Assembly (NCBI GenBank): GCA_015655165.1
Contig: JAATFN010000175.1
Coordinates: forward strand, 1 to 10,375
Source: Betaproteobacteria bacterium
GTDB lineage: Bacteria > Pseudomonadota > Gammaproteobacteria > Burkholderiales > Burkholderiaceae_D
Length of the DNA stretch: 10,375 nt
Direction: 5' to 3'
In this document: piece by piece, positions 1 to 7,026 of the stretch
Numbering within the stretch: the stretch's first letter is position 1
Layout of the letters: each line of letters begins with the position of its first letter
Notes under the pieces: model-generated
The model's database searches: none
Told to the model about the DNA's origin: nothing
What the model saw: only the letters and a program-made list of their open reading frames with translations
Position numbers and translations under genes: made by a program

Positions 1-371
1 GCACACAAGCCTTACCACCAGGCATGGGAGCCTCTGATGCACGCGCTATGCAGTTTTCCGGATGGACATTAGACACAATTGCCCGTCACCTCATCAGCAA
101 AGACAATGTCATTGTCGCCCTATCGGGTGCCGAATTCCGCTTGTTAAAAGTCTTTATGGACCACCCCAACCGGGTATTGAATCGCGACCAGTTACTGACA
201 CTCACCCAAGGACGTGAATCAGATCCGTTTGACCGCTCGATTGACTTACAAATCAGTCGCTTGCGCCAAAAAATGGGCGATGATGCGCGCACACCCCAGA
301 TTATTAAAACCGTGCGCAATGAAGGCTATGTGCTAGCGACAACAGTGACATCGGATGCACCCGGATCATGA
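1..371 (+). CDS. OmpR/PhoB-family response regulator, C-terminal DNA-binding part (5' end off the window)
   Basis: This is the C-terminal half of a two-component response regulator that would bind DNA once phosphorylated by its partner kinase. The frame is open to the left edge (first full codon at base 3), so the phospho-receiver domain with its aspartate lies outside the window and the ATG at 24 is internal. What remains is a winged-helix Trans_reg_C domain: a two-strand start (FSGWTLD), the ALSGAEFRLLKVFMDHPNRVL helix pair, the recognition-helix region DRSIDLQISRLRQKM, and the C-terminal wing with IIKTVRNEGYVLA. All of these are typical of the OmpR/PhoB family. The stop codon TGA overlaps the ATG of the downstream kinase (ATGA), so the two are almost certainly an operon with coupled translation. 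The regulated genes cannot be told from this fragment. Confidence 0.93.
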   Translation, partial: TQALPPGMGASDARAMQFSGWTLDTIARHLISKDNVIVALSGAEFRLLKVFMDHPNRVLNRDQLLTLTQGRESDPFDRSIDLQISRLRQKMGDDARTPQIIKTVRNEGYVLATTVTSDAPGS

Positions 372-1753
372 GAGATATGTTCAGTAGCATTGCCAACCGT
401 ATTTTTTTGATCCTGATTGCCGGGATTATATTGGCAATGACAGTCACGACCTGGCTGGCCTCGACCAGACACGACGACTCGATGCGCGAACTACGGTTTC
501 AGCACGTCGTTGATCGTATAGATCAAATTGTCGTGGCATTAGATGATGTCACGCCTGATGAAAGAACAACCATTTTGCATGCGGCGGAAAATTTTGGTTT
601 CACCGCACAAGTTGTTCCTGAAATGCCGGATGTCACTACATCAGCCAAAAATGAAACACTGGCTACAATGCTAAAAGAGCGCATTGGTTATGATCGCAAA
701 ATTGCCATTCAGCGCGAAACAGACTGTATCCCGTTACATCCCCAACACCAAAAAACGGCAGCCAACAGTATGAACAGTTGTCGTATTACTTATGTTTCCC
801 TGCAAGACGATACCATTTTACGTTTACAACTCTATTTTCCTAAACCGCCCGAAACATTTCGTCCTGAGGGAGGCGGTATTCTGCCACCCGGTAGCATCCC
901 TTACGCAATCTTGTTTTTGGCATTAATCGGTTTACTCGCGTATGTGGTCTCTAAAATAGCCGCACGTCCAATCGGCCAGCTAGCACACGCTGCAAGCCAG
1001 TTGGGACAAGACATTGACCACCCGCCTCTAAAAGAAACAGGCCCGCGTGAAATCCGTCTGGCAGCCAAAGCATTCAATGCAATGCAAGCGTTAATCCGAC
1101 GCCAGATTCAACATCGCACCCACATGTTGGCCGCCATCACCCATGATTTACAAACACCATTGACACGCCTACGCTTGCGTCTGGAAAAAGTACAAGATCA
1201 GGAATTGCAAACCAAGCTGCTGGGGGACCTGTCGGTCATGCAAAGTATGGTGCGAGAAGGGCTGGACTTGGCACGCAGTATGGATTCTGCAGAAAAAATG
1301 CAACGCCTGGATATTGACTCGTTATTGGATAGTTTGTGTGCCGATGCAGTCGATGCCGGCCAGCAGGTGACCTTAACTGGACAAACCCATGCCTTTGTCC
1401 AAGCACAACCAGGTGCACTGCGTCGTTGTATCACCAACCTGTTGGACAATGCGATCAAATACGGACACACCGCTTCTGTTACTGCTGCCCGCGACCAGGA
1501 ACATATTGTGATCCAGATTAATGATGACGGTCCGGGTATTGCCGCAGAAGAACTCGAACGTGTATTTGATCCGTTTTATCGACTGGAAACATCCCGCTCA
1601 AGAGACACAGGTGGTACCGGCCTGGGACTGACGATTGCCCGCAATATCGCAGCAAAACATGGTGGTCGACTACAATTGACTAACCGCCCGGAAGGCGGTT
1701 TGACTGCTACATTGACCTTGCCGGTGAGTGTTGCTACCGGCAAGCATCAATAA
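368..1753 (+). CDS. EnvZ-like sensor histidine kinase
   Basis: Inner-membrane sensor kinase (461 aa) that would autophosphorylate and pass phosphate to the regulator encoded just upstream. Visible parts in order: a short cytoplasmic N-terminus, TM1 at about 11-30, a periplasmic sensor region at about 31-176, TM2 at about 177-197, a HAMP linker at about 198-250, and a dimerisation/phosphoacceptor helix with H-box ITHDLQTPLTRLRLR (His259). The HATPase domain follows, with N box NLLDNAIKYG (Asn357, Asn361), G1 DDGPG (386-390), F box FDPFYR (400-405) and G2 GGTGLGL (415-421). The H-box resembles EnvZ and its relatives, but the periplasmic region is not one I recognise and the signal is unknown. 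It contains two cysteines (120 and 138) that could form a disulfide. The start overlaps the regulator's stop (ATGA); no clear Shine-Dalgarno is seen, consistent with translational coupling. An internal ATG at 377 is a less likely alternative. Confidence 0.93.
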   Translation: MRDMFSSIANRIFLILIAGIILAMTVTTWLASTRHDDSMRELRFQHVVDRIDQIVVALDDVTPDERTTILHAAENFGFTAQVVPEMPDVTTSAKNETLATMLKERIGYDRKIAIQRETDCIPLHPQHQKTAANSMNSCRITYVSLQDDTILRLQLYFPKPPETFRPEGGGILPPGSIPYAILFLALIGLLAYVVSKIAARPIGQLAHAASQLGQDIDHPPLKETGPREIRLAAKAFNAMQALIRRQIQHRTHMLAAITHDLQTPLTRLRLRLEKVQDQELQTKLLGDLSVMQSMVREGLDLARSMDSAEKMQRLDIDSLLDSLCADAVDAGQQVTLTGQTHAFVQAQPGALRRCITNLLDNAIKYGHTASVTAARDQEHIVIQINDDGPGIAAEELERVFDPFYRLETSRSRDTGGTGLGLTIARNIAAKHGGRLQLTNRPEGGLTATLTLPVSVATGKHQ

Positions 1754-1761
1754 AGAAACGT

Positions 1762-1780
1762 ACCCGGCATTAATCCGGGT
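1762..1780 (-). terminator. Weak candidate terminator hairpin between the kinase and fumC
   Basis: An inverted repeat ACCCGG / CCGGGT (1762-1767 and 1775-1780) with a 7-base loop lies in the 16-base gap between the two convergent genes and overlaps the fumC stop codon. On the minus strand it is followed by a T-rich but interrupted stretch (ACGTTTCTTTATT). The stem is only 6 bp and there is no clean U run, so termination of fumC here is a weak inference. Confidence 0.3.
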
Positions 1781-3158
1781 GCGTCATATCCTGCGGTTTG
1801 ACCCATTCGACAAACTGCTCTTCGGTCACATAACCCAGTTGCAATGCAGCCTGCTTTAATGTCAGGCCTTGCTTGTGGGCAAGTTTGGCAATTTCTGCCG
1901 ACTTGTCATAACCGATATGCGGTGCCAATGCGGTCACCAGCATCAACGAACGTTCCATCAAATCGGCAATTCTGTCCGTGTTGGCTTCAATGCCTTTAAC
2001 ACAATGTGCTTCAAAGCTTTGCATACCATCTGCCAGCAAACGCACGCTTTGCAAGAAATTGTGGATAATCAAAGGCTTGAACACATTCAATTCGAAGTTG
2101 CCTGCAGCACCACCGAAATTAATCGCCACATCGTTACCGAATACTTGTGCGCACAACATGGTCAAGGCTTCACATTGTGTCGGATTGACTTTACCAGGCA
2201 TAATCGAGCTACCCGGTTCATTTTCCGGAATACTGATTTCACCCAGACCGGAACGTGGGCCTGATGCCAGCCAGCGTACATCATTGGCTATTTTCATCAA
2301 AGCTGCAGCCAGTGTTTTTAAAGCACCATGTGCAGACACTAAGGCATCATGGGAAGCCAAGGCCGCAAACTTGTTTGGTGCAGAAGTAAACGGCAAGCCA
2401 TAATGCTCGGCTAATTCTGCTGCTACACGCGTACCAAACTCGGGATGAGTATTTAATCCTGTACCAACTGCTGTACCACCAACAGCTAATTCACCAACGG
2501 CATTCAAGGTGCTGACAATGGCCATTTCCGCATGCGAGAGTTGTGCCACATACCCCGAGAACTCTTGGCCCAGAGTTAACGGTGTCGCATCTTGCAAATG
2601 GGTACGGCCGATTTTGACAATGTCTTTAAAGGCCGTGGACTTTGCTTCCAATGTCGTGCGTAACTGGTGTAATGCAGGCAACAAATGGGCACCAATAGCA
2701 ACCAATGCTGCTACGTGCATCCCTGTGGGGAAAATATCATTGGATGACTGGCCGTTATTGACGTCATCATTCGGATGCACCAAGCGGTCTTTCCCGCGGG
2801 TACCGCCCAGAATTTCCGAAGCACGATTCGCCAGTACTTCGTTCACATTCATGTTACTTTGTGTACCAGACCCCGTTTGCCAAACCGATAACGGAAATTC
2901 ACCTGCATGCTTGCCGTCAATGACTTCATCGGCAGCGGTGATAATCGCATCAGCCTTTTTAGCATCGAGTTTCCCCAATGTTTTGTTAACATTGGCGCAC
3001 GCCCGTTTAACTGCAGCCAGCGCCGTCACCAGCTCGACTGGCATACGCTCCGTCGAAATATGGAAATAAGTTAATGAGCGCTGTGTTTGTGCGCCCCAAA
3101 GCTTATCACTGGGCACATCAATCGGACCAAAGGTATCGCGCTCTACGCGGTATTTCAT
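1770..3158 (-). CDS. fumC: Fumarate hydratase, class II
   Basis: Cytoplasmic, iron-free class II fumarase that interconverts fumarate and L-malate in the TCA cycle; the family works as a homotetramer. At 462 aa it has the usual family length. Family motifs are intact: [14 protein letters not shown] (96-109), the SSNDIFPT stretch (138-145), [16 protein letters not shown] (184-199) with the conserved active-site His187, and the fumarase/aspartase signature [11 protein letters not shown] (316-326) with Ser317/Ser318, Lys323 and Asn325. I chose the ATG at 3158 because the protein then begins [16 protein letters not shown], as in homologues, and a strong Shine-Dalgarno (GAGGAG) sits 7 bases upstream; an in-frame codon 30 bases further up would add an unconserved leader. 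The DUF3579 gene lies 93 bases upstream on the same strand, and co-transcription is possible. Aspartase, a related family, is less likely given the overall match to FumC. Confidence 0.97.
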   Translation of the reverse strand: MKYRVERDTFGPIDVPSDKLWGAQTQRSLTYFHISTERMPVELVTALAAVKRACANVNKTLGKLDAKKADAIITAADEVIDGKHAGEFPLSVWQTGSGTQSNMNVNEVLANRASEILGGTRGKDRLVHPNDDVNNGQSSNDIFPTGMHVAALVAIGAHLLPALHQLRTTLEAKSTAFKDIVKIGRTHLQDATPLTLGQEFSGYVAQLSHAEMAIVSTLNAVGELAVGGTAVGTGLNTHPEFGTRVAAELAEHYGLPFTSAPNKFAALASHDALVSAHGALKTLAAALMKIANDVRWLASGPRSGLGEISIPENEPGSSIMPGKVNPTQCEALTMLCAQVFGNDVAINFGGAAGNFELNVFKPLIIHNFLQSVRLLADGMQSFEAHCVKGIEANTDRIADLMERSLMLVTALAPHIGYDKSAEIAKLAHKQGLTLKQAALQLGYVTEEQFVEWVKPQDMTHPD

Positions 3159-3251
3159 GTGTAATCTCCTCTTTGAACAATGCAGCAAATAACTGCCTGG
3201 CGAATCTGTTCGTGTTCATCGTAAAAAACACCACAGATATGGCTGGGGAAT

Positions 3252-3596
3252 TTAAGGCTTGCCTGCATCCTTATCAGGCAAGATACAAGCATCAATCATC
3301 TGCAAATGGTTGTCTTTCGCGAAATTCACCACAAAATGGTATGCCAGAGGCTCCAAGTCGCGCAATGCGCCATTAACCACAACAGAGCGTACACCATTGA
3401 TTAATGTCGGGAATACGTAAGGAGAATACTGCAGATGAGCATGGCGCCCGGCAGTACCTGCCGGACGAAAACGTGACATAACACCACAGAGTCGTTCGGC
3501 CCAGTCACTTGGGCGGAACTGTTTACCATCCAGGGTTAGTCCCATAATGATAAATTCTTGCTCTGGCGTTTTAATAATTTCTACGGGATCGGTCAT
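3252..3596 (-). CDS. DUF3579 domain protein, function unknown
   Basis: Small soluble protein of 114 aa with no signal peptide or membrane segment. It matches the betaproteobacterial DUF3579 family as I recall it: an N-terminal strand EFIIMGLTLDGKQFRPSDW (14-32), the hallmark WAERLCGVMSRFRP (32-45), a YSPYVFPTLINGVRSVVV core (58-74), and the C-terminal DLEPLAYHFVVNFAKDN and IDACILPD segments. The family has no established function that I know of. The start at 3596 is the only ATG between an upstream in-frame stop (TAG at 3618-3620) and the conserved core, but no Shine-Dalgarno is visible before it. A stem-loop (3626-3651) lies 29 bases upstream of the start, so translation or read-through may be controlled there. 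fumC follows downstream on the same strand. Confidence 0.85.
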   Translation of the reverse strand: MTDPVEIIKTPEQEFIIMGLTLDGKQFRPSDWAERLCGVMSRFRPAGTAGRHAHLQYSPYVFPTLINGVRSVVVNGALRDLEPLAYHFVVNFAKDNHLQMIDACILPDKDAGKP

Positions 3597-3625
3597 GCGT
3601 GCAATTCGTTGTTGCTACAGAAATA

Positions 3626-3651
3626 ACCCTTGCCCTGTTTGGGCTAAGGGT
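3626..3651 (-). terminator. Strong stem-loop in the DUF3579 leader (terminator or attenuator)
   Basis: ACCCTTGCCC (3626-3635) pairs with GGGCTAAGGGT (3641-3651) over 10 bp with one bulged base and a 5-base loop. Read on the minus strand the stem is followed by TTATTTCTG, a short and imperfect U-rich tail, so it fits a terminator or attenuator for minus-strand transcription coming from the CobD-like gene or from a promoter near 3675. It is not preceded by any plus-strand gene. Confidence 0.45.
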
Positions 3652-3671
3652 CATCACCTTTAACCCCGAGT

Positions 3672-3700
3672 ATTATATCTTATATAAGACCAGTAAAAAA
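3672..3700 (-). promoter_or_regulatory. Possible promoter for the DUF3579 gene
   Basis: On the minus strand a perfect TATAAT (3677 to 3672) stands 17 bases downstream of a T-rich hexamer (3700 to 3695, TTTTTT), a poor match to the -35 consensus. The element overlaps the hairpin 3687-3707. Start of transcription would be near 3665, which would put the 3626-3651 stem-loop in the 5' leader. The AT-rich context makes a chance -10 match plausible. Confidence 0.3.
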
Positions 3701-3707
3701 CTGGTCT
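3687..3707 (-). terminator. Hairpin just after the CobD-like gene, probable terminator
   Basis: A perfect 8-bp inverted repeat AGACCAGT / ACTGGTCT with a 5-base A/T loop begins 9 bases past the stop codon of the CobD-like gene. On the minus strand it is followed by TATATAAG, which is AT-rich but not a true U run. Position favours a 3' end for that gene; strength as a Rho-independent terminator is uncertain. Confidence 0.5.
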
Positions 3708-3715
3708 GATCAAAT

Positions 3716-4684
3716 TTATGACAAAGCGCCTGCCCATTTACCGGCAGAAAGTATTAACAGCAGAATCATCCACAGCAGTAACGCACGCCATACCAAACCT
3801 ACTGTGCTTTGCAATACACGCGGACTAGGATCATCCCCAGGCAAAGCGTCTTCTTCATCGTCGTCGACCGCATGCACGGTTGCGGCATCAACGGGCAATA
3901 CCCTGTCGACAATTTCGACAGGTGCGCCTAAACGCACACCCATTGCCCCACCACCGGCAGCAAGAATGATACCAACTGTCTGGTCTTTCCAGCGATGTGC
4001 AAAATTGCGCCATGCGTAAATCGCATCCTCAAAGTTACCGACAACGGCAAATGCAATCGCAGTCATGCGCGATGGCAACCAGTCAATCCAAAAAAAAGCA
4101 CGTTTGGCAAAGTTGCCGAAATCTTCATTTTCCAGATGTTTCGGCTCATTCCAGGTTTGTGCCAGACATTCGGATACACGATACATCACTGCACACGCAG
4201 GGCCCAAAGGCAACAAGAACCAAAAGAATACCCCGAACACATTGCGGTGCGTCGTAATCAATGCGCGCTCGACAGCAATACGCGAAATCTCGCTTGCGTC
4301 CATACCTGCTGTATCTTTTTTAATCCACTCGCCAAGTATGGAGCGCGCAGTCACTTCATCGCCGGAATTCAATGCGAGCTGAATGGAATTGTAATAGTGA
4401 CTGTAATGGCGGAAACCCAGTGTCAGATAGACAACAAGCACATTCCAGATAAAAGCCAGTAAAGGGTTCATCGAAATACATAACCAGTACACCAATGCGA
4501 CAGGAATTGTCAGCGAAACCACCACCACAAACCACGCAAATCTGCCATGGTCTTTATGACCTGCATTGAATAACCGCTCGATACGTGTCGCATAGTTTCG
4601 TACCCATGCATACAACGCATTGTCAGCACGTAATGGTCTTAATTGCTCAATTAACAACGCAAAAAGGATGGAAAAAAATGTCAT
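3716..4684 (-). CDS. CobD/CbiB-family integral membrane protein
   Basis: Polytopic inner-membrane protein (322 aa) of the CobD/CbiB superfamily, which includes the adenosylcobinamide-phosphate synthase CbiB and the related AmpE. Hydrophobic segments are visible at about 2-14, 48-69, 73-90, 149-168 and 297-313, and a weaker one at 205-217. The middle holds family-like stretches: IAVERALITTHRNVFGVFFWF (136-156) and FFWIDWLPSRMTAIAFAVVG (197-216), the latter resembling the LPARLTAL region of CbiB. A very acidic loop (274-285, rich in D/E) precedes the last membrane helix. No cobalamin genes lie nearby, so a role in B12 assembly is not supported by context. In betaproteobacteria this subfamily is usually annotated only as CobD/CbiB family, and its real role is unsettled. 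The start at 4684 has a weak AAGG-type ribosome-binding site about 8 bases upstream. Confidence 0.82.
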   Translation of the reverse strand: MTFFSILFALLIEQLRPLRADNALYAWVRNYATRIERLFNAGHKDHGRFAWFVVVVSLTIPVALVYWLCISMNPLLAFIWNVLVVYLTLGFRHYSHYYNSIQLALNSGDEVTARSILGEWIKKDTAGMDASEISRIAVERALITTHRNVFGVFFWFLLPLGPACAVMYRVSECLAQTWNEPKHLENEDFGNFAKRAFFWIDWLPSRMTAIAFAVVGNFEDAIYAWRNFAHRWKDQTVGIILAAGGGAMGVRLGAPVEIVDRVLPVDAATVHAVDDDEEDALPGDDPSPRVLQSTVGLVWRALLLWMILLLILSAGKWAGALS

Positions 4685-4919
4685 TAGTTCGCCTTTTTCT
4701 ATGTCTCTTTAATCATTTCAATATACTGCACTTCTGTAAAGTAATCACAGAGATGATACATCGACATTATGCTTTAATGATGCGTATATTCGCATACTGA
4801 GCCTAATTTCTTGCAGATAAATAACGATTGAGTCGCTTATTTACCTCAATAAACACAATGCGTGCCACCTAGACTCATCATAAAACAGGTTGATAGTACT
4901 TGGGGGCACATTTTTATTC
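4685..4919. other. AT-rich spacer without a recognisable gene
   Basis: The 235 bases between the CoA pyrophosphatase and the CobD-like gene are AT-rich and contain no convincing coding sequence. A short inverted repeat ATGCG / CGCAT (4780-4784 and 4791-4795) and a CATAAT hexamer on the minus strand (4771 to 4766) are present, but the matching -35 is poor. A promoter for the CobD-like gene is expected here but I cannot place it with confidence. Confidence 0.5.
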
Positions 4920-5585
4920 TCATACACGTAAGAAGTGATACAGATTTCGTAACATGCCTGCAGTCGCTCCCCAGATAAAAAAACGCTCATATGGCATCGC
5001 ATACACGAGTTTTTGTTCCATTCCGGCAGGCAGCACCATCAAACGACGCTGATGATGCATACCATTCATCAAGAATGTCAACGGCACCTCGAAGATTTCT
5101 GCTACCTCACCGGGGTCAGGCTGACTATGAAATGGCGGATGAATCAAGCCGACTACAGGTGTCACCCGATACCCCGTAGCAGTAAAATATTCCGGCAATG
5201 CGCCCAGTACATCGACATATTGGCGTGATAAACCAATCTCTTCTTCTGTCTCGCGCAATGCGGTATCAGTGAGCGTTGCATCAATACTTTCTGCTGCGCC
5301 ACCGGGAAAGCTGATTTGACCGGCATGGTTGCGTAAAGTACTTGTGCGCAACGTTAACAATAGGGTTGGCCCCTGGGGGTGCATAACAATCGGCATCAAA
5401 ACCGCAGCACGACGTTCAGGTATTGTCTTTATGCGAGGATCGATAATGTTTTCCGGGGTCCACTCAGGTGGATTGGCAAAGCGCGTACGTAACCATTCTT
5501 CACGTAATCGCGCTGGAGACACTGGTGCCTCTCCGGCAATCGAATCCAAAGGAAATGTATGAGGATCAAAAGAAAGACGTGTCAA
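4920..5585 (-). CDS. NUDIX hydrolase, probable coenzyme A pyrophosphatase
   Basis: Cytoplasmic NUDIX enzyme (221 aa) expected to cleave CoA or its derivatives to 4'-phosphopantetheine and 3',5'-ADP. The NuCoA signature LLTLRTSTLRNHAGQISFPGG (76-96) runs directly into the NUDIX box, whose core RETEEEIGL is at 111-119 (Glu114-Glu116 would bind the divalent metal). As in other CoA pyrophosphatases of this NudL-like group, the first glutamate position of the general NUDIX pattern is not conserved (DATLTDTALRE). Later conserved stretches include EYFTATGYRVTPVVG (132-146) and EVAEIFEVPLTFL. The start codon is TTG: a strong GGAGGA site (5596-5591) stands 5 bases upstream, and an in-frame stop lies a few codons before it. 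A nearer ATG in another frame stops after two codons. It lies downstream of rplS, past a strong terminator, so it is probably transcribed separately. Confidence 0.92.
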   Translation of the reverse strand: MTRLSFDPHTFPLDSIAGEAPVSPARLREEWLRTRFANPPEWTPENIIDPRIKTIPERRAAVLMPIVMHPQGPTLLLTLRTSTLRNHAGQISFPGGAAESIDATLTDTALRETEEEIGLSRQYVDVLGALPEYFTATGYRVTPVVGLIHPPFHSQPDPGEVAEIFEVPLTFLMNGMHHQRRLMVLPAGMEQKLVYAMPYERFFIWGATAGMLRNLYHFLRV

Positions 5586-5596
5586 AGCATTCCTCC
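5586..5596 (-). promoter_or_regulatory. Ribosome-binding site for the TTG-started pyrophosphatase, overlapping a two-codon ATG frame
   Basis: GGAGGA (5596-5591, minus strand) is a near-perfect Shine-Dalgarno 5 bases from TTG (5585-5583). Between them an out-of-frame ATG (5590-5588) opens a two-codon frame, ATG CTT TGA, whose stop overlaps the TTG. The ATG directly abuts the Shine-Dalgarno, too close for efficient initiation, which supports TTG as the true start. Confidence 0.7.
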
Positions 5597-5688
5597 ATAG
5601 TCAACACCAACATATGTGAATTCTGAACCAATGCTGTGTACGTCAGACATATTGCCGAATGACACTATTGTAAATCGGTTTATACAAT

Positions 5689-5722
5689 AAAAAAAAGAGG
5701 GACATCCAGGATGCCCCTCTTT
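5689..5722 (-). terminator. Rho-independent terminator of the rpsP-rimM-trmD-rplS operon
   Basis: On the minus strand, about 20 bases after the rplS stop, AAAGAGGGGCATCC pairs with GGATGTCCCTCTTT (one G-U pair; the innermost bases must open into the loop) and is followed directly by a run of eight T residues. Long GC-rich stem plus uninterrupted U run make this the clearest terminator in the window. It separates the ribosomal cluster from the CoA pyrophosphatase gene. Confidence 0.92.
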
Positions 5723-5742
5723 CATATTTACCATGAGCAAAA

Positions 5743-6126
5743 TTATGCTTCTGCTGTCTTCACAACACGACGGCTAGGCAATTTTTCTTTAATACGTGCA
5801 GACTTACCGGAACGCTCACGCAGATAGTACAGTTTTGCACGGCGAACATCACCACGACGCTTGACTTCGATGTTGGCAATCAATGGGGAGTACAACTGGA
5901 ATGTACGCTCTACACCTTCACCGGAAGAAATCTTGCGAACGATGAAGTTCGAGTTCAAACCACGGTTACGACGTGAAATAACAATACCTTCATATGCCTG
6001 GGCACGTTTACGTGTACCTTCAACAACGTTGACGCTAATGACAACTGTGTCACCAGGCCCGAAGTCAGGGATATTTTTTGCGAGACGTTGAATCTCTTCT
6101 TGCTCTAATTGCTGGATCAGATCCAT
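5743..6126 (-). CDS. rplS: 50S ribosomal protein L19
   Basis: Ribosomal protein L19 (127 aa), located at the 30S/50S interface of the large subunit. The sequence follows the family throughout: [13 protein letters not shown] at the start, [33 protein letters not shown] (24-56), [24 protein letters not shown] (58-81), and the basic [28 protein letters not shown] (89-116). The length is at the long end of the usual 115-130 range because of a short basic tail. A GGAG site lies 6-7 bases before the ATG. It is the last gene of the rpsP-rimM-trmD-rplS cluster and is followed by the strong terminator at 5689-5722. A 108-base gap with potential RNA structure separates it from trmD, wider than the other gaps in the operon. 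Confidence 0.98.
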   Translation of the reverse strand: MDLIQQLEQEEIQRLAKNIPDFGPGDTVVISVNVVEGTRKRAQAYEGIVISRRNRGLNSNFIVRKISSGEGVERTFQLYSPLIANIEVKRRGDVRRAKLYYLRERSGKSARIKEKLPSRRVVKTAEA

Positions 6127-6200
6127 TTTTTACTCCAAAAACCATCTTGCCGGCGTATATTCGGTAAAACTGCTACCCGGTAGAGGATGGGGTTAATCAA

Positions 6201-6221
6201 CAAACACCATCATGGTATTTG
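6201..6221 (-). other. Stem-loop in the trmD-rplS gap
   Basis: CAAATACC and GGTGTTTG (minus strand) form an 8-bp stem around ATGAT. The one position that mismatches on the plus strand (C opposite A) is a U-G pair on the minus strand, so the structure is better formed in the operon transcript. It lies 13 bases after trmD and about 75 bases before rplS. There is no U run after it, so it is not a standard terminator. Confidence 0.4.
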
Positions 6222-6234
6222 TACGTTACGACAA

Positions 6235-6981
6235 CTACAAATCTGCTAAAAACATTTCATCGGCCTTTGTCAGCAACCTGGCCTGTCTTGCTTTCACAAT
6301 CAGGTCGGGACGCTTTTTAGCCGTCGCTTCCAATGCCTTGTGACGACGCCACTTAACAATCTGTGCGTGATGACCGCCCAACAACACTGCCGGCACCGCT
6401 TGTCCCTCGTATTGCTCGGGACGCGTGTAATGCGGGCAATCCAGCAAGCCATTGACAAAGCTGTCTTCCACGGCAGAAGCATCATCATGCAATACACCAG
6501 GCAACTGCCTGATCACCGCATCCATCAATGCCATCGCCGGCAATTCACCACCGGACAACACAAAGTCGCCCAAACTGATTTCTTCATCAACGCTATTGTC
6601 CAGCAAACGCTGGTCAATCGCCTCGTAGCGACCACACAACAACACCACACCAGGCTCATCTGCCAATGCCATCACACGTTGATGCGTTAATGGCGCGCCT
6701 TGCGGCGACAAATAAATAACCCGGGAAGATGTCGTACCTAACGCGACTTGTCGCGCTTTGGCTGCATCAATCGAAGCTTGCAAGGGCTTCGCCATCATCA
6801 CCATACCGGGACCACCGCCATAAGGGCGATCATCAACAGTACGATGATTGTCTGTTGTGAAATCACGTGGATTCCACAAAGCCAATTCACATTTACCCTG
6901 CTCGAATGCCCGTCGGGTGACTCCCGACTGCGTCAGCGCAGTAAACATCTCCGGAAAAAGCGTGATGACATCAAATTGCAT
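6235..6981 (-). CDS. trmD: tRNA (guanine-N1)-methyltransferase
   Basis: SAM-dependent enzyme that makes m1G37 next to the anticodon in tRNAs, preventing +1 frameshifting; it acts as a dimer in the cytoplasm. The 248 aa protein shows the SPOUT deep trefoil-knot motifs: [18 protein letters not shown] (45-62), [12 protein letters not shown] (114-125), [18 protein letters not shown] (133-150), and [16 protein letters not shown] (173-188), the region that carries the catalytic aspartate in the family. The C-terminal PPE-like domain with [17 protein letters not shown] is present. I placed the start at ATG 6981, which gives the family N-terminus [13 protein letters not shown] and has an AAGGA site 5 bases upstream; a TTG eight codons earlier is open but would add unconserved residues. 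It follows rimM by 45 bases. Confidence 0.98.
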   Translation of the reverse strand: MQFDVITLFPEMFTALTQSGVTRRAFEQGKCELALWNPRDFTTDNHRTVDDRPYGGGPGMVMMAKPLQASIDAAKARQVALGTTSSRVIYLSPQGAPLTHQRVMALADEPGVVLLCGRYEAIDQRLLDNSVDEEISLGDFVLSGGELPAMALMDAVIRQLPGVLHDDASAVEDSFVNGLLDCPHYTRPEQYEGQAVPAVLLGGHHAQIVKWRRHKALEATAKKRPDLIVKARQARLLTKADEMFLADL

Positions 6982-7026
6982 CGCGTTCCTTCCTTTATGT
7001 ATCAATGCACAACCGATAGACCAGAA

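Noticed and set aside
1682..1700. Inverted repeat AACCGCC / GGCGGTT near the end of the kinase gene
   Set aside because: It lies inside conserved coding sequence (NRPEGGL) with only a few T bases after it; more likely coding coincidence than a terminator.
2509..3069. Open frame of 186 codons on the plus strand opposite fumC
   Set aside because: It is antisense to a clearly conserved gene, has no family features, and has no ribosome-binding site; a shadow of fumC codon usage.
3159..3188. Ten-residue N-terminal extension of fumC
   Set aside because: A strong Shine-Dalgarno lies directly before the internal ATG at 3158 and the family N-terminus begins there.
4585..4800. Plus-strand 71-codon frame crossing the start of the CobD-like gene
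   Set aside because: It half overlaps a real gene, half lies in AT-rich spacer, and shows no start signal or family match.
4866..4918. Terminator-like GTGCC...GGCAC followed by ATTTTTATTCT on the plus strand
   Set aside because: The loop is more than 30 bases, the stem is 5 to 7 bp, and there is no plus-strand gene upstream that would need ending.
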